A stretch of DNA of 64,000 nucleotides from Styela clava (GCF_964204865.1 NC_135255.1:10259135-10323134); one strand, 5' to 3'. Shown: positions 1 to 14,528, counted from the first letter of the stretch. Notes: generated by a model not told the origin, from the sequence alone. Numbers and translations are program-made.

Positions 1-672
1 AAAATAAAAAAATTTATTTAGACCAAAAATCAGCAAAGCAGTCAAAAAATGTTTGATAAAAACAAAAATCACAAATTCTTGAAATTTCGGAATCATATTA
101 AAATTAATTCCTGAGTATGGATTAGAAAATATGTCTAAATCACTGAAATTGGGGATCGGATTTCCCGGTATCCCATCCCCATTGCTTACTTAGGAATCGA
201 ATTCATATTACCGACACCAAAACAAATTGTATTTTTTCGGCCGTAGTTGTTATAAGAATATGAGCATCCATATTTCCACAAATCGGAGGTTTCAATACGA
301 AAGTCAACTGTTGACATTTGGAAAACAAAATTATTCGAAAATATTGCAAAAATTGGTGTTTTTATGCTGGTAATTCAATAATTATTTGCACGCAGTATTC
401 AAAAAGTATTCTAATAAAAATTTACAGGAGTTCAAAACCAATAATCTCCGTTTTTAACTTTTTTTTAAAACAGTCTCAAAATTTTTTTTTATCAAATCCT
501 TCTAAATATAAATTTACGGTTATCCACTTCTTTGTCTCTTTCACTCGATGTCATAATTGAGTGTTTGTTTAATATATCCGACGCAGTCAAGCAAAAAATT
601 CTCCCGAGACACGTCGCCGATAACAGCATTTTTTTGGTCGTAGCTGGTGTTTTCCGCCGCTAGTATTGTAAT
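1..672. other. Upstream region of TM2D1-like gene
   Basis: AT-rich sequence with no supported gene. The only notable site is a pyrimidine-rich stretch ending in AG at 662-663, ten bases before the TM2D1 start codon. It could be a cis-splice acceptor for a 5' UTR exon or, if the host is a tunicate, a spliced-leader acceptor. The short ORFs here have no recognisable content. Confidence 0.5.
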
Positions 673-1221
673 ATGTGCCTGAAAGACGCAAAAATAGCAG
701 CCTATTTGACGTTGCTGACGGTATTTTACTGTACATCGTATGCCCAAGATGCATGTTCTGATCTTTTACCAGGACAATACCGCTGTGCTGAACCTCAAAT
801 AGATGAGCATACTCAGGCTGTTGCCAACTGCACACCAGCTGGCAAGTCGAAGATTGACTGCTATCCTGTCAATGGTATAACATGTGATGGGAAATCGTTT
901 AATGGAAGCCAAATTGGTTTCGAAAAACTAATAAACTGTACATATACTAATGGATATTCTTATACAACAGCACTTGGACTTTCAATTTTTCTTGGTTGGT
1001 TAGGGATAGATAGATTTTATTTAGGTTATCCAGCACTGGGATTATTGAAGTTTTGCACCTGTGGCATTTTTGGCTTAGGTGCATTTTTTGATTTTTTATT
1101 AATTGCATTGCAAGTTGTTCTTCCTGCCGATGGTTCAAATTATGTCATTGATCTCTATGGACCCCGATTGCGGGAAATTTCTATAAATGCTGAAACTTAT
1201 TTTAAACCACAACTTGAATGA
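673..1221 (+). CDS. TM2D1: TM2 domain-containing protein 1 (intronless)
   Basis: A single uninterrupted ORF of 182 aa. A hydrophobic signal peptide occupies about residues 1-24. A cysteine-rich luminal part follows (about 25-95), then the TM2 domain: a first membrane helix, the conserved turn GIDRFYLGYPALGLLKF, and a second helix. The tail (DGSNYVIDLYGPRL) matches the TM2D1 C-terminus as I know it. TM2D1 is the family member described as binding amyloid-beta peptide; insect TM2D proteins act with Notch signalling. The ORF is a little shorter than human TM2D1 (about 207 aa), mostly at the N-terminus. No intron is needed, unlike neighbouring COPB1. The start is the first ATG after an in-frame stop and sits ten bases after a possible acceptor AG. 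TM2D1 rather than TM2D2/3 is chosen from the C-terminal motif. Confidence 0.9.
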   Translation: MCLKDAKIAAYLTLLTVFYCTSYAQDACSDLLPGQYRCAEPQIDEHTQAVANCTPAGKSKIDCYPVNGITCDGKSFNGSQIGFEKLINCTYTNGYSYTTALGLSIFLGWLGIDRFYLGYPALGLLKFCTCGIFGLGAFFDFLLIALQVVLPADGSNYVIDLYGPRLREISINAETYFKPQLE

Positions 1222-2283
1222 TAATTTTAGACTGTTTTTGTATACTATATCCAGATATATGTATACTCTTATTTAACACTGTGCTATTTCTATTGATCTT
1301 ATTAGAAGCAATAATCCAGTATGACCCAATTTGTCAAAATTATTAAGTGTAACTAGTCAGAATATATCATTCTGAAGTTATTCTCCTGTATTTGACTGCA
1401 TACTAATATGTTTTCTGTGGTTCCGCTGAGCTAATAATATACCAATTTAAACTGGCCCTGATTTGGTTTTCTCAATTTTCAGTGCTCAAAATGTCATTCA
1501 CTTGACTGAGTTGAACTGTATTATTTTTTTATTTGAGCCTGAAAAAAAATTCTTCAGATATTTAGTTTTTCAGTAATCTTTTGTCATTTTTCACTCATTT
1601 TGCAACTTTTTTTTGTATTGCTGTGTGGATATATGAAAAATCCGTTGTTATCTGTTTCATTTTTCAAACCAACAATAGTCTTTATATGTAATAGTAGTTT
1701 TGTTTTTTTTTAAGGGACATTCATAGTATGTTTCTATTTGAATGGAAAACTGCCTGTCATAATATGTTATTTAGAATGCAAATTTTTCTGATAGGATTAT
1801 ACCATTGCCATTCCATGCATTCTATTTCATATCTCAGATGATGAATATGGATGAATTTTGGAAAAATTATTGTTTTTATTTAATTTTTTCTGTGTTGTGC
1901 AGTATACTATTTTACCCGACTCAAAAGCAAAGCCTCAAGCGACCATTGAGAACTTTAGGAGTGTTAGTAAATTATCTATGAACCTAATTTGGTAAAGATA
2001 TGTTAGTCTTGCCATATTAACTTAACAAAACTGCTCTTGGTGAATGAGAGAGCAACAATTGCGCAATTTTTATTGTGAAGCTGTAAATGTCTCACTTTAC
2101 AAGCTACGATCTGCTATATAACATAACTTTCTTTTCAATGCAAGCTTTAAAATAGTATACCCCCTATTACTCCTGTTTTTTAATTTTTTTTATCATGTTT
2201 CTAAAATGCAATGTATTATTTTGTTCAAATATTTTTTGTTTTATTTGATAGATATTTAGATGTGCTAGTGCTTGACTTACAGA
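1222..2283. other. TM2D1-COPB1 intergenic region
   Basis: About 1 kb of AT-rich DNA between two genes on the same strand. I see no coding region, RNA gene or clear repeat. It must hold the TM2D1 3' UTR and the COPB1 promoter and 5' UTR, but no motif is strong enough to name. Confidence 0.5.
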
Positions 2284-5200
2284 ATGACATCAGCAGAAAG
2301 CATTTGTCACACTCTAATCAATGTACCGTCTGTTACTGATTCGGAGCCATCTAATGAATCACAATTAAAAGCAGATATCGAACATGGCGATATTCGTACT
2401 AAAACAGACGCTTTGAAACGCGTCATATTAATGACATTGAATGGAGAAAAACTTCATGGTATGATTTTTTTTGGTATTCAAATAAAATAGTTTATGATTA
2501 TAATATGTCACATTCTTTTTCAACATATTTTGGGTTATTCATGAGTAATATAATAGTGCATACCAAAATATAAAAATTTAATAATATTGAACAAATATTT
2601 CAAAATAATTGGATCCATAGTATTAATCTTCAGTGCTGAGCAGAAACTGAAGTCATACAATTTTTTAAATTGTGAATAGATTTTATCGATACCATATAAT
2701 ATATATATTATAGTTCGTTTGCCTCTACGGGTTTATATGAGGTAAAAAATGGAAACCGATTAAAATAAAACAAGCCTGGTTAGGATAGATTGAGAATTGA
2801 CTTCATTACGAAATTAAAATTGTAACAGGACTTTATGAATACCTTGTGTATATAGCATAGCGTAATATGTATCGTATGTCTTTCTTCGGAAGATAAAGAA
2901 ATTGGTTGAAACCGTACATTTGAACCCACGGCAATTGCACCTGCTTACTATCATATCTAAGGATTTTTTATTGTTACACGGATATTTGAACCCATACTAA
3001 CACTAACCCATGGGTTTTAGCCCTCACATATATATTGAACCAGCGGATATACACATGGGTTCAAATGTACGGTCACCAAAGAAATTCAAGTTATATAAGT
3101 AAGGAGATAAGCCACATCAAAATTTAAAATTTTTTGACTGTATTATAGAATAAATTATTTTGTGATAATTTGATCTGGGATATTCATTTACAGTCTGATT
3201 TGAATCCAACTGTATTTTTATACAGTATAATGAATATGTCTTTTGAATAGCTTGGAATGAAGTTACATTTTTGTGATTCGATTCAATGCAATTGATTTAA
3301 ATTATTGCATTCTTTATTACAAGGATTATTGATGACAATCATCAAATACTTGTTGCCTTCTGAAGATCATACTATCAAGAAATTATTGTTGATATTTTGG
3401 GAAATATGGCCCAAGACGGACAACGATGGAAAATTGAGGCCTGAGATGATTCTAGTTTGTGATGCTTATAGAAAGGTGGGCTGCTTGATCATTCATGAAT
3501 TCTATTAAAATTACGCTGAATAAGCATTTAATATGGAGGATTCCCAATATTTTACTAGATAATTGATACATTCGGTTATAAATTGGAAGCCAAATTAAAG
3601 CTTGATTGATCAAATTTCAAGTCAAGTTTATGGGTGTAAGTGTAACGGCCTAGTGGTGGCAGCGTTGGGCTTAAACATGTTGGTTATATTAATGAAATCT
3701 TGAGTTTTAATCCTATGCCCAGCAACTGACCTAATGTATAATATATTGGATAGATAAGGCCAACTGGACAGATTTCAGTCCTTCTAAAATATAGTGCAAT
3801 GGCTGCTTGTTTGGAGTGGAAGATGTTTAAAATGTTGCATGGAAAAGTAATATGTAGTCAACTATCAATATCTTAGCATTGGTAATGTGTACTATGCCAT
3901 TAATATCTTAGCATCGATAATGTCTACGAGACACGGCGACACTGTTTCATTGTTTTTTATCTGTTTGAATGATAAATCCCTATGTTGAAAATTGACTATT
4001 AAATTGTTTTAAAATTTATCTTTGTTTTGTTATGTATGACATTTTGATTAAATACAGTTCTGGATTACAGTTCTTGAAGGTTGTCTTTTATTGCAGGATT
4101 TGCAACATCCCAATGAGTTCATTCGAGGTTCTACACTTCGTTTCTTGTGTAAACTTCGTCAGGCAGAACTGCTTGAACCACTAATGCCTGCTATTCGTGC
4201 CTGTCTTGAACACAGACATAGCTATGTAAGAAGAAATGCAGTTCTTGCCATTTATACTATATTCAGGTAAGTATTCCAAAACACAACCACTATCTGAAAT
4301 ATGAACAACCCTTATAAGGAATGCAATTATTTCAGTCACACTAGGGCAGCATTTCTCAACCCAACAGGCAGAAAAAACAGAACGATTACTATTCTTTGTA
4401 TGCAGTTTTGCTTATATTATTTGGTTATTCAGTTAATATTCGATATATATATATATATTGGATGCTTTGAAGTTCAAACAAACAACAGAAACAGTTTTCC
4501 GCATAGTGAGGGAGTAATAAGGGGATCTAAAAATAGACAAAGGCAGGAATATATTGAGAAAAATTGTAGACCACTGCAGTTAGGGATTTTGCTTTTCATG
4601 TGATTTTGACAACAGTCTCTCTTCTCCACATCTGTTTACAGACATTATTTATCTTCCAGGAAATTTGAAAATTTGATTCCTGATGCTCCAGAACTTATTC
4701 ATGAGTTTCTGGAAGGAGAAAAAGATGCTTCGTGTAAACGAAACGCATTCATGATGTTGATTCATGCTGATCAAGAACGAGCTTTGGATTACTTGAGCAC
4801 TTGTATTGACCAAGTAAGAGTTTTGTATTTAGTATGACACACATTGCCTGTTATTATTGTGTATATCTCAGTTTCAGTTTTTACTTATATATTTTAGTGC
4901 AATGTGTTTGTCGCATGCTTGTATCAGAGTTATCCAAAAGAATGGTTAGTGTACTTCCAAACATATTCATTTTCAATATTGTAATTTATTGAATTTAGAA
5001 ATGATTTCTTTGAAAATGTGGGCATTTCAAGAATTTGCCTCTTAGGCAAGTTCATGATCCAAAACTTGTTTTATTCAACTTTTCCGAATAACAAAACTTG
5101 AAACTTTATTATTATGCAATGACCTCAGGCGTATTCTCTATAAAATATATCACATTTCATGATATAGAATGCTAATATTGCTTAGTGGTGTTGGAGTCTC

Positions 5201-8200
5201 CAATCTCTATTTAGAATAGTGAATTATTTGTTACCGGCTAATCGGCTATCCCTGGCATATATTTCATGATTTTGCAAACTGGTATTTCTGTTATGAACTT
5301 TATTGTGAATCTTGCTGTAGTAGTTTTCTAAACAGGTAAATTCCTCTTTTTTTGATTACCATTATATCGCTATGACTCAATTTAATTATGTAGGTTCAAA
5401 TCCGATGGGTAATAAATGTGGGAGACATTTGCTGATTGCTGTACCCTTCAATCTCCACCATTGTAGGGTTGTTCTATTACCACTGGTCGGTACTGCCGTC
5501 CTCTCACATATGGACCTGTAACTGGACAAGGGGGCTGGCTGAATGATTAAGCCATCTTTTTAACTTTTTCCACTTTACAAGATGAATATGACAATCCTAT
5601 CTTAATTTATTACCTATATTCAAAATCTATTGTTTTCCATTTTTTCTAGGTGAATACATTCAATGATATTCTGCAGCTTGTTATCGTTGAACTTGTTTAC
5701 AAAGTTTGTCATGCAAATCCAGGAGAAAGAGCAAGATTTATTCGATGCATATATAATCTATTGCAGTCATCTAGCCCAGCTGTTCGTTATGAAGCTGCAG
5801 GAACTTTGGTCACTTTGTCCAGTGCCCCAACCGCTGTCCGGTGAGTAAAACATAAACTGGGCATCTAAAATGAAAAATAAAATATCAACCCATCAATGTT
5901 TGTGAACTTTATTAAATTGTGATTAAATAAATACTGTTAAACTATTAAATACTAATATATGAGAAAATGTGATGGTTTAGTGGTTGAATGATGAACTTAA
6001 CGATGTTGATATCATTAGTTGAAAAATTGTACAGATACTTGATGGTTTCGATGATTAATTTAAACTTTTATGATGATATTTGAGCCAGTGTTTCTGAAAA
6101 TTGCCCAATGCAGTAGGCCAAGGATGTTTTTTTGTAGACTACAGAAAAAGACCATCACAAAGTACCATTTCTCATGACTAAATTGAACTTATGATTTGGT
6201 CAAAGCTTTGATCGCGTCTAGGCGTCAGGATCCCCAAGTGTCTAGAGTTTTAGAAAGGGGGCAATGGGTTAAGAAATCAACAGCACTATATTACAAGGAC
6301 GACTTCCATTGATTTTTCTTTAGTTGCTGATCCCCCATTTTTTAAACTATATTTCAGTGCTGCCGCCCAATGCTACGTTGAGCTAATTGTGAAAGAAGCT
6401 GACAACAATGTCAAACTTATTGTGCTGGATAGATTGATTGAATTGAGAGATCACCCCAGTCATGAAAAAGTTCTTCAGGTATGTCCTAACCTATATTCTA
6501 TTTCGAGTATTTTCCTGATTGTGTGACTATGGACATAAAATCTTTATGAACGACAATGTCTAAATCTAACATATTATTTGTTCTAAACCTGCATTCCCCA
6601 GAAAGACACTGACAAATAGGATTTTTCATTTGTCCTTGGCCTTTTTCGTGACTTGTATGCTTCATGTAAAGCCTTCTCACTAATATATCATTTATTAATC
6701 TTCATTTGTAAACATTTGTTGGCATTGGCGTGTGTTCACAATGTGTTAAGAATTGCTTCTTTATACTTATTTTTAAACAAATTTTCAAGTCTCTTAATTT
6801 GTTAAGAAAAATAATTGTTTTATTTTCAGGAACTTGTGATGGACATTCTTCGTGCTCTTTCCTCACCTGATCTTGAGGTCCGTGAAAAAACTTTGAATCT
6901 GGCTCTGGATCTTGTGTCATCCAGAAATGTGGAAGATCTCGTTAAATTCTTGGAAAAAGAGGTTGGTATTTTGTTAGTATATTAGAAAAGGAAATGTTCA
7001 TGTCATTCAAGTACAATTATGTTGGAAACAGAATTTCTTCATTTGGGCACAACTTCATGATGGATTTTAACTTTATATTTTCCATTATTCTTCATATGAT
7101 AGGATATTATGGAGTTATCTTTTCAGTATATTTAACAATATCCATTGTGAATTGGGTAACTTGTGACCAAATTCTGAACGAGCTGTCTGCGCGAACACCA
7201 CACTGCTAAATCCAACATTTATTGTGGTTTCAAGAACATCATACGCCAAATAAAATTCCGTCTCATCTTTTTTCTATCAGATTTCAAAATCGACCAGTGC
7301 TCAAGGACATGATGATACTGATAAATACAGACAGTTATTAGTTCGAGCCATGCATCAATGTACTATCAAGTTTCCAGATACTTCTTCTGTTGTTATTCCA
7401 GTGGTAAGTTATATCTTGGTTACATACATAATGGGATGATATAACTTCGTTGATATTATCATTATTCCAAATAACAAAAGAGAAATGCTCAAACATATGG
7501 ACGCCAAAGTCGTATGACTACAGCAATGTCATCAAAATCCCTGCCAGATGATAAAAAGAATTGTACCCTATCAAATGTGAAGTAGTGCTCATGTAAATCT
7601 GTTTTCCTGAATTATTGAAGACATCAAAATTAGGGATAAAATATCTGGCCTAGTAGAAGTCTTCAGTCTTCAAGGACTGAAAATTTGAATTCTGTTAGTT
7701 GTGAAGAAACTAAATTTTTTCACTATCCCAACACAGCAACAATAATTCATCAAAGTGATTCATAGGTTCATATTGTGTCCAATTAGTTGTCGAAAAGTTT
7801 TAATAGAACTTTGACACCTATATATGCACCCTCTGTAAATTTGAATGCAATAATCCCGGTGAAAAAATATTTTGTTCAGCTGATGGAGTTTCTCAGTGAC
7901 AGCAATGAACTTGCGGCTGGTGATGTTCTTGTATTTGTTAGAGAAGCTGTTCAAAGATACGATCAACATAAATCTCTCATACTCGATAAGCTACTCGAAG
8001 TATTCTCTTCTATCAGGAATTTGAAGTGAGACTGAATCATTGAGTATTGCTAATATGCAGTCTTATTTTTCATCATTGACTAGTTAAAATTTGCAATCAA
8101 GATCAACACATGTTATATTATTTAATACCGGTATAAGTTGATTCGTTCAGTTTTGATTGATGTAAATCAAAACATCAGTATTCATCAAGTCTAAAGGCAA

Positions 8201-11200
8201 GCGAAAAAATTATGACTCAATCGTGAAAATCTGGAGGATTCCAAAATACAATATGATAAACATTCTGCCACAATTTGATCGTTGAGAAATATTCAAGTAT
8301 TCATGAAAATTTCGGTGGAATTTTAGGTACTGCCGTAGTATGTGTACCCAGTTAAGGTTATAGCTTATGCCATAATTTTATTCAGATTTCCCCCTATTTT
8401 AGTTATATTAAGAGTTACTTGATGTAAAATAGGCGAACACAATTAGCTGCCTCCATATTGGTAGACATGCATCTGGAGCGATGAATTTTATGACAGCTCC
8501 GAGAAATAAATTTTATAACGAGATCTTTGCTAGCGTCTTCTATAATTTACATTTAGGTTGACGATGCTTAGTCAGCTTAATCTATTTTAGAATTTTGGGT
8601 CATAGATTTAGCGTTCAAATTTTAACTCTCTACCCCAAGAATTCAGAATTGCATCTCTGTCAAGGAGTTCGAAAGTGCAACTTTATCTCTGACCTCATAT
8701 CCTAGCAATAAAAGCATGTCATGCTTGGGACTCCAGATTTCACAGGCCTGTGTGATTCTGAAAAATTTATTTAATATTTTTTCATTGTGACCATTTTTTG
8801 TACCCTGTTCATGCTTGTTAGCTGATTGACAAAAATCAAACTCATGCTTTTTTGTTTATTTTGTGCAGAATAATGCGTGGTGTGTTGTGGATCTTGGGTG
8901 AATATTGCGATGGAATCGAAAGGATTCTGCATTTCATGGATGACGTTAGAAAATGCGTCGGTGAACTTCCAATCGTTGAAAATGAATTGAAATTGGCTGC
9001 TGGAGAAATGCCTGAAGAAAAACCAGAGGAAAAATCAACTAATGATAAGGTATGTTGTTGAAATTATGTTTATACGAGTGTACCTAATCGAAGTGAAATC
9101 TCTCTCTAGGGAAGAGATTTTGTTTTCTAGTAGGAAATACTGAACTATGTCTCTGATTTCATTGTAATTTCACTAATATAGTTCAGTTATTTAGTAATAT
9201 TGTAATACATGTGGGCACATTATAAACTATTTAAAATATGCAAAAGCCAAAGTACAAGTTGTGCGTAATACTACCTAAGGATTCTTTGAATATTGAACAA
9301 ATAACAAAAAGTCTCATCAACTTTTTTTTCGTTTTAGAAAAAGGAAAAACAAAAGAAGCAGAAAGTTACAGAGATGGGAACATATGCTACTCAGTCGGCA
9401 CTCAGTGTCGCAGTCAGACCAAAATCGAAGGATGAGCAACGACCACCGTTGCTCAATTTTTTCATGAATGGGGATTTTTCTCTCTCGTCCTCGCTTGCTA
9501 CTGCCCTCACTAAACTTGCTTTGAGATTTCGAGAAGTTTGCTCTGATCCTAGGAAACAAAATGTAAGTGAAGATTATCAATTTTTAGTGTGCCAAATTTG
9601 TATATACAGTATCTTAGAACTAAAAATGGTTTAAAGATATATACCGGTAGTCTGAACACAACTCAACCCAGTGAATTTCAAATTTTCATGATCTGTGGCC
9701 CCAGCAATTGAAATGAAAAGAATTGAATAAATTACAGTCAAAATTAAGCTTATTACAGCTAATTGGCTTCTAATTAATATTGTCATCCCAAATAGTAACT
9801 AGCGAAGGAGTCGCTCTTGTGAGGCTGAGAAATTTGACCTGACCAAAGTCTAATCATTTTTTGAAGGCAGTGTTCCCTCCTGTTTTTGTACAATTGAGCA
9901 GCCTGGACTTCATTTCTTTTCACTCTTGTGCTTGACTTTTTTCCGAATAATAAGATATTGACAAACTATTATACTGTATTTTTTCTTTCAATAAAGAGAA
10001 CGAAACTTGCAATCATATATATTTCATGTATTTATTCAATTCCACTCTAACTAATTTTTTGAAAATAATTTTACTTACATAAACCCACTTTTTTGCAGTC
10101 ATTCAATGCTCAATGCATGTTGATATTGTCGAGTGTGTTACATCTCGGTAAATCTGGACTTCCTACTAAATCTATCACTGACGATGATGAATCAAGAATT
10201 ACACTTTGTTTGAAGGTAAGTGTTACAACATTATGATGTCATATTCATTTTGTTCGGATTGGGTATCGGGCTTAGGCTTCGATACTTTTATAATTTTATT
10301 CAAGATCATTTCATTGCTTATTCTGTTTATTTTTTTGTTGACAGTGAATTTATATCGTTAATTTCATTTCTTTCAAGGTGTTGGCGGATTGTTTGCCACT
10401 CATGACTGAAATATTTAACGAACGTTGTCGTGAATCACTTTCCTCTCTACTTGCTGTACGTTCTGCAGAAGAAGCTCAAAAACAGAAAGCCGCTGCTAAG
10501 AATAGAAGTGCTCTTACTTCTGTGCAGGTTAGAATTGAATGTTTGACTTAATTGCTTTGTGAAGATGTTGCTGCTGGAAGTCTTGTTATGTGTCATTGCG
10601 TATGCGAATATACTTTAATATCATTAATATCCTGTGCAAGTTCAATAAAATTAACATTTTTTATTTCTTTTGCGTTTGCTCAGTGTTTTAGCTTAACTGG
10701 GAATAAAATCTTCATTTTAAAAAGGCAAACTGAAGTTATGCAAAATATCAGAAATCCACATTTTGATGTCCCTCTCTTGTTACTACTCATCTATGTTATA
10801 TGTTTGAAAATATGAATGGAAAATTTAGCTATTAATATACTTTTGTTAAGCCCGATGATCCGATCAAGTTCCTTCAACTTCTTGAAAAGACTGAATCAGG
10901 AACATTAGAAGATCAATTTGAATTAAGTTTAAGCGCAGCTGTTGGTTCTGCAGCTCAGAAGAAAGAAGCCAGGGATCCTCTTGCTTCAAAATTAAACAAG
11001 GTAATAATATATGATAACAAAAGAAAATGTTAAATAATGCACTCCTATCTTGAATATATAGGGTGATAAAGTCATGTTTCAATTACAATATTGTTATGAA
11101 GTCAGTTCTCCATATATCCTAACCAGTTTTATTTTTACTTCATTTAGTACACTTTTAAACGCATCACAATATTTTGTTTCTTTGTGGGCAAGTTGATAAG

Positions 11201-14200
11201 CAGAATATTTTACATTTTATTTAAAGATATTCCTATAATTTTACTTCCAATGAAGTCCATGATGGTTGTGATATTTTGTGATTTCATATGATGACAACAG
11301 AGGCTCCCTCTTCCGACGCACTGAGCGCATGGGGAAAAGCCTTCGAACCTGATGTCTGATGCTAATCACAATGAAATAAGAACAAAATAATTCACTATTC
11401 AAAAAGTTTCAAAATGAAATCATATGTTCGAATATGGAGTATATTAAATTTATTTTAAAATGGGATTATGTTCAACAAAGAATTTTTTATAAATCATTGT
11501 AAATTGATAAAAATTGAATTTGGTTATCGGAACGCTGAAGATCAACAATGTTTCTTTTAATATTCTCTTTTTACTGGGTAGAAAGTAAAATTAAGTGGGT
11601 ATATTTTATGTCTTAGAAAATATGAAATTTAATGCACGAAAGTATGCTAAATTATTTCTGAAATCAAGATCTAACCTTATCAAATATCACCAATGTCTAA
11701 TATTAATATATTCGATAATTGATTCATTTGGACATCCCTACTAGTGAGGACAATGTTTTATGTGCTTTTTCTATACTTATTAACTTCCATCCAGGTCACC
11801 CAGTTGACAGGCTTTTCAGATCCAGTATATGCAGAAGCATACGTTCATATTAATCAATACGATATTGTATTGGATGTGCTGGTTGTTAACCAAACTACAG
11901 ATACTTTGCAAAACTGCACATTGGAGCTTGCTACTCTAGGTGAGGATTATGTTATTAACAAAATCCATTGCTTCTCTCACAGATCCAAGCAATATTTTAA
12001 CTTTTTAAGAATTACTGTTGGATTTGGTGGCAAATGACTGAAAAAAAATCCAAATCCATACAGTTGCTCGAATTGCAAATGTTTGCTCCAGTCGGTAATC
12101 TTGTGATACTATAAGATTTTGAAGTCACAACTACTGCTCTGATGTTTGTGATATCCATAATATTTGCCAGTTATTCCCATCAAGCTATTGTCAAAGCTTA
12201 ATTGGGCATCTAACTTGTTATGGTATATTGTATTGTTCTACATTTTCAGGCGATTTAAAACTTGTTGAAAAACCAAGTCCTCTCACACTTGCTCCTCATG
12301 ATTTTGCCAACATTAAAGCAAGTGTAAAGGTCAGTACTGTCTAGTATATTTTTATATTATTTATTTCTTCTGGGTGGTTTGGACTCTTCATATAGTCTGC
12401 AAGCCAGTTTAAATCGTCAAGTTTGTTTGGTTTTGATGTAAGACTGAGACTAATCACGATTTTAATATTGCATCGCTAAAGATTTGTTCAGACAAGTTAG
12501 TTTAATTAGCAATGTTCCCAGTTGCCTATGAGTGGCCTATGAATAACATTGATATAATGTAATCGAGTTATCCAAGAACAATAATCATTTGAAACTGTGA
12601 ATAAAATTGGTTGAGCTTTAGTGTACTCTGATTAAGAATTGTACTGTCAACATGGGAAAGGTATTTTTAAGTTGTTACATATCTATTTTTGCGCTGAACA
12701 TTTGTTTATTTGTTGGGTATGGTGAATTAAATCTATTTTCTAGCGGAATGTGTCTTTATTTTATCAATTAGCATTGATTCATATCTGTTCGAAGACTTAG
12801 AAGAAGTGATCTTACTTTTGTTTGCTTTTTCCCAGGTTGCTTCCACAGAGAATGGAATCATTTTTGGCAACATCGTTTATGATGTATCGGGAGCTGGTAG
12901 TGACAGAAATTGTGTTGTGTTGAATGATATTCATATCGATATCATGGATTACATTACACCTGCTTCATGCTCAGATTCTGAATTTAGGTTAGGTTTTGAT
13001 TTAGAATGCTAAATACCCAGTTTTACTTTTGATGTGTTTCCGTCGGGTATTTTGTTTGCCATGTTTAAGTAAAAATTCAACAAATGGAAGCAAAAGAATA
13101 AATGCAATGCAGTCAAAGAATTAAACAAATCGCTGCCAATGCAGTTATTGTGAGTGGTATTCGTGAAGACCTTTGCTTGTGGCTGTAAAAGAACCACACC
13201 AAATTTCACATAAATCTCTATTTCATTTAAAAATGAAGTATTTTCACATTAGTTTTTTTTTTGATTTATTGAAAGAGATCTTTTTTTATTTCATATCAAT
13301 TTTTAATTTTGTTGTTCTGAACCAGTTTCTTTTTTTCACATTACCTATTATAACTCAACGTCGAGTGTTCTATTTTCCCTAATTAATATTAAATATTAAA
13401 GCGATTAATTCAGCATATATCACCATTTTGGTTTTATTTACCCAAAATTTAGAAATTATTTTCAAAACTTTCTTTTCTCCAACAGGCAAATGTGGGCTGA
13501 ATTTGAATGGGAAAACAAAGTTACAGTCAATACAAATCTATCGAGTCTAAATGATTTCCTCAGCCATATAATCACATCTACCAATATGAAATGTCTGACA
13601 CCAGAAAAGGTATTATCTTGATTTTACATTGTATTTTAACTGGTTCTTCATTTGATTAGCATGTTTATCTTATCATAAACAGTGGAAAAAAGATAGGTGT
13701 CTGGGACTGGATTATTCCACTCGCGAAATTCAAACCACAAATTTTAGGCCATATTTTCTGAAAAATTTTCACTAAGTATGAAAGAATCAATTAGAAAAAA
13801 TTTTAATGGGGGTTTGGGTTAAATTTTGTGAAGTTCGAATTGAAAACATTCTAGTTTTTAAACCCCAAAAAAATTAGAGTAGTTCAAAGAAATGAATATG
13901 ACCGGTCACTTTAAATTTTCTGAAATTGTACTATTTAGCTGATTAAAAGTGATAATAAAAAGATTTGGCAACCCAATGTTCACCCCTCTTTATCCAATAG
14001 CTCATCTGTCTTTATTTTTAAGTCAGCAACTTTACATTTGTTCAAGTCCTTATTGTCCTATGTCACCCGATTTTATCAATAGTTTTCTTTGTTTCTAGGG
14101 TTGATCTTAGACTCATTTGTAATTATTTAGGTTCTTGGAGGTGATTGTGGATTCCTAGCAGCTAATTTATTTGCAAAATCGATATTCGGTGAATGTGCTT

Positions 14201-14528
14201 TGGCTAATGTTAGTATAGAGAAACCTTCAGATAAAGGACCAGATCATCCAGTGCAAGGACATATCAGGATTCGTGCTAAAAGTCAGGTATGCAATGAATA
14301 GGTCCCCAATCTGCTTATTAAATTGATACCAATAAATTTTTGTGAAATATTTCTTCCATTCAGATTCGTGGCTGTGTGCCTGTATTAGAAATTTGGAAAT
14401 TCAAATTTGTTTTGTATGCCTATTATTGTCATTATTTTGTCATAATGCTAATTTTTCATATTTTCCAGGGGATGGCTCTAAGTTTAGGTGACAAGATAAA
14501 CTTGACTCAAAAGAAGACCAAGAAATAA
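2284..14528 (+). CDS. COPB1: Coatomer subunit beta (beta-COP), complete, 20 exons
   Basis: Subunit of the COPI coat for Golgi-to-ER and intra-Golgi transport. Coding exons: 2284-2458, 3324-3475, 4097-4266, 4660-4813, 5650-5840, 6358-6478, 6830-6961, 7281-7403, 7880-8025, 8869-9049, 9338-9562, 10099-10215, 10378-10527, 10851-11000, 11795-11939, 12250-12329, 12836-12987, 13486-13609, 14131-14286 and 14469-14528. All junctions are GT/AG and the phases join without a break, giving 967 aa (human is 953). Blocks such as [32 protein letters not shown] and [13 protein letters not shown] belong to the HEAT-like adaptin N-terminal domain (about residues 20-540). [22 protein letters not shown] lies in the beta-COP C-terminal domain, and [20 protein letters not shown] ends the appendage platform. 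The linker around residues 500-525 is lysine/glutamate rich and longer than in human. The start ATG (MTSAES) aligns with the known N-terminus. Confidence 0.97.
2911..3073. repeat. Foldback MITE in COPB1 intron 1
   Basis: The left end (accgtacatttgaaccca) and right end (tgggttcaaatgtacggt) are inverted complements of about 18 bp, 163 bp apart. The interior repeats the motif as further half-copies around 2987-3055. No clear target-site duplication is visible. It is small and non-coding, so a MITE-like foldback element is the simplest reading. Confidence 0.6.
3640..3780 (+). repeat. Degenerate tRNA-derived SINE in COPB1 intron 2
   Basis: The stretch begins like a tRNA 5' half with an A-box-like element (ggcctagtggtggcagcg). 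It is followed by a decayed B-box region (gagttttaatcctatgccca) and a non-tRNA tail. It resembles the tRNA-derived SINEs elsewhere in the window but is too diverged to assign to one family. Confidence 0.45.
5390..5565 (+). repeat. Degenerate tRNA-derived SINE in COPB1 intron 4
   Basis: A B-box-like sequence (aggttcaaatccgatggg) is followed by text resembling the body and tail of the main SINE family here: ccactggtcggta, and gattaagccatcttttt corresponding to the family's end. The 5' half with the A box is missing. This is an old truncated copy. Confidence 0.5.
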
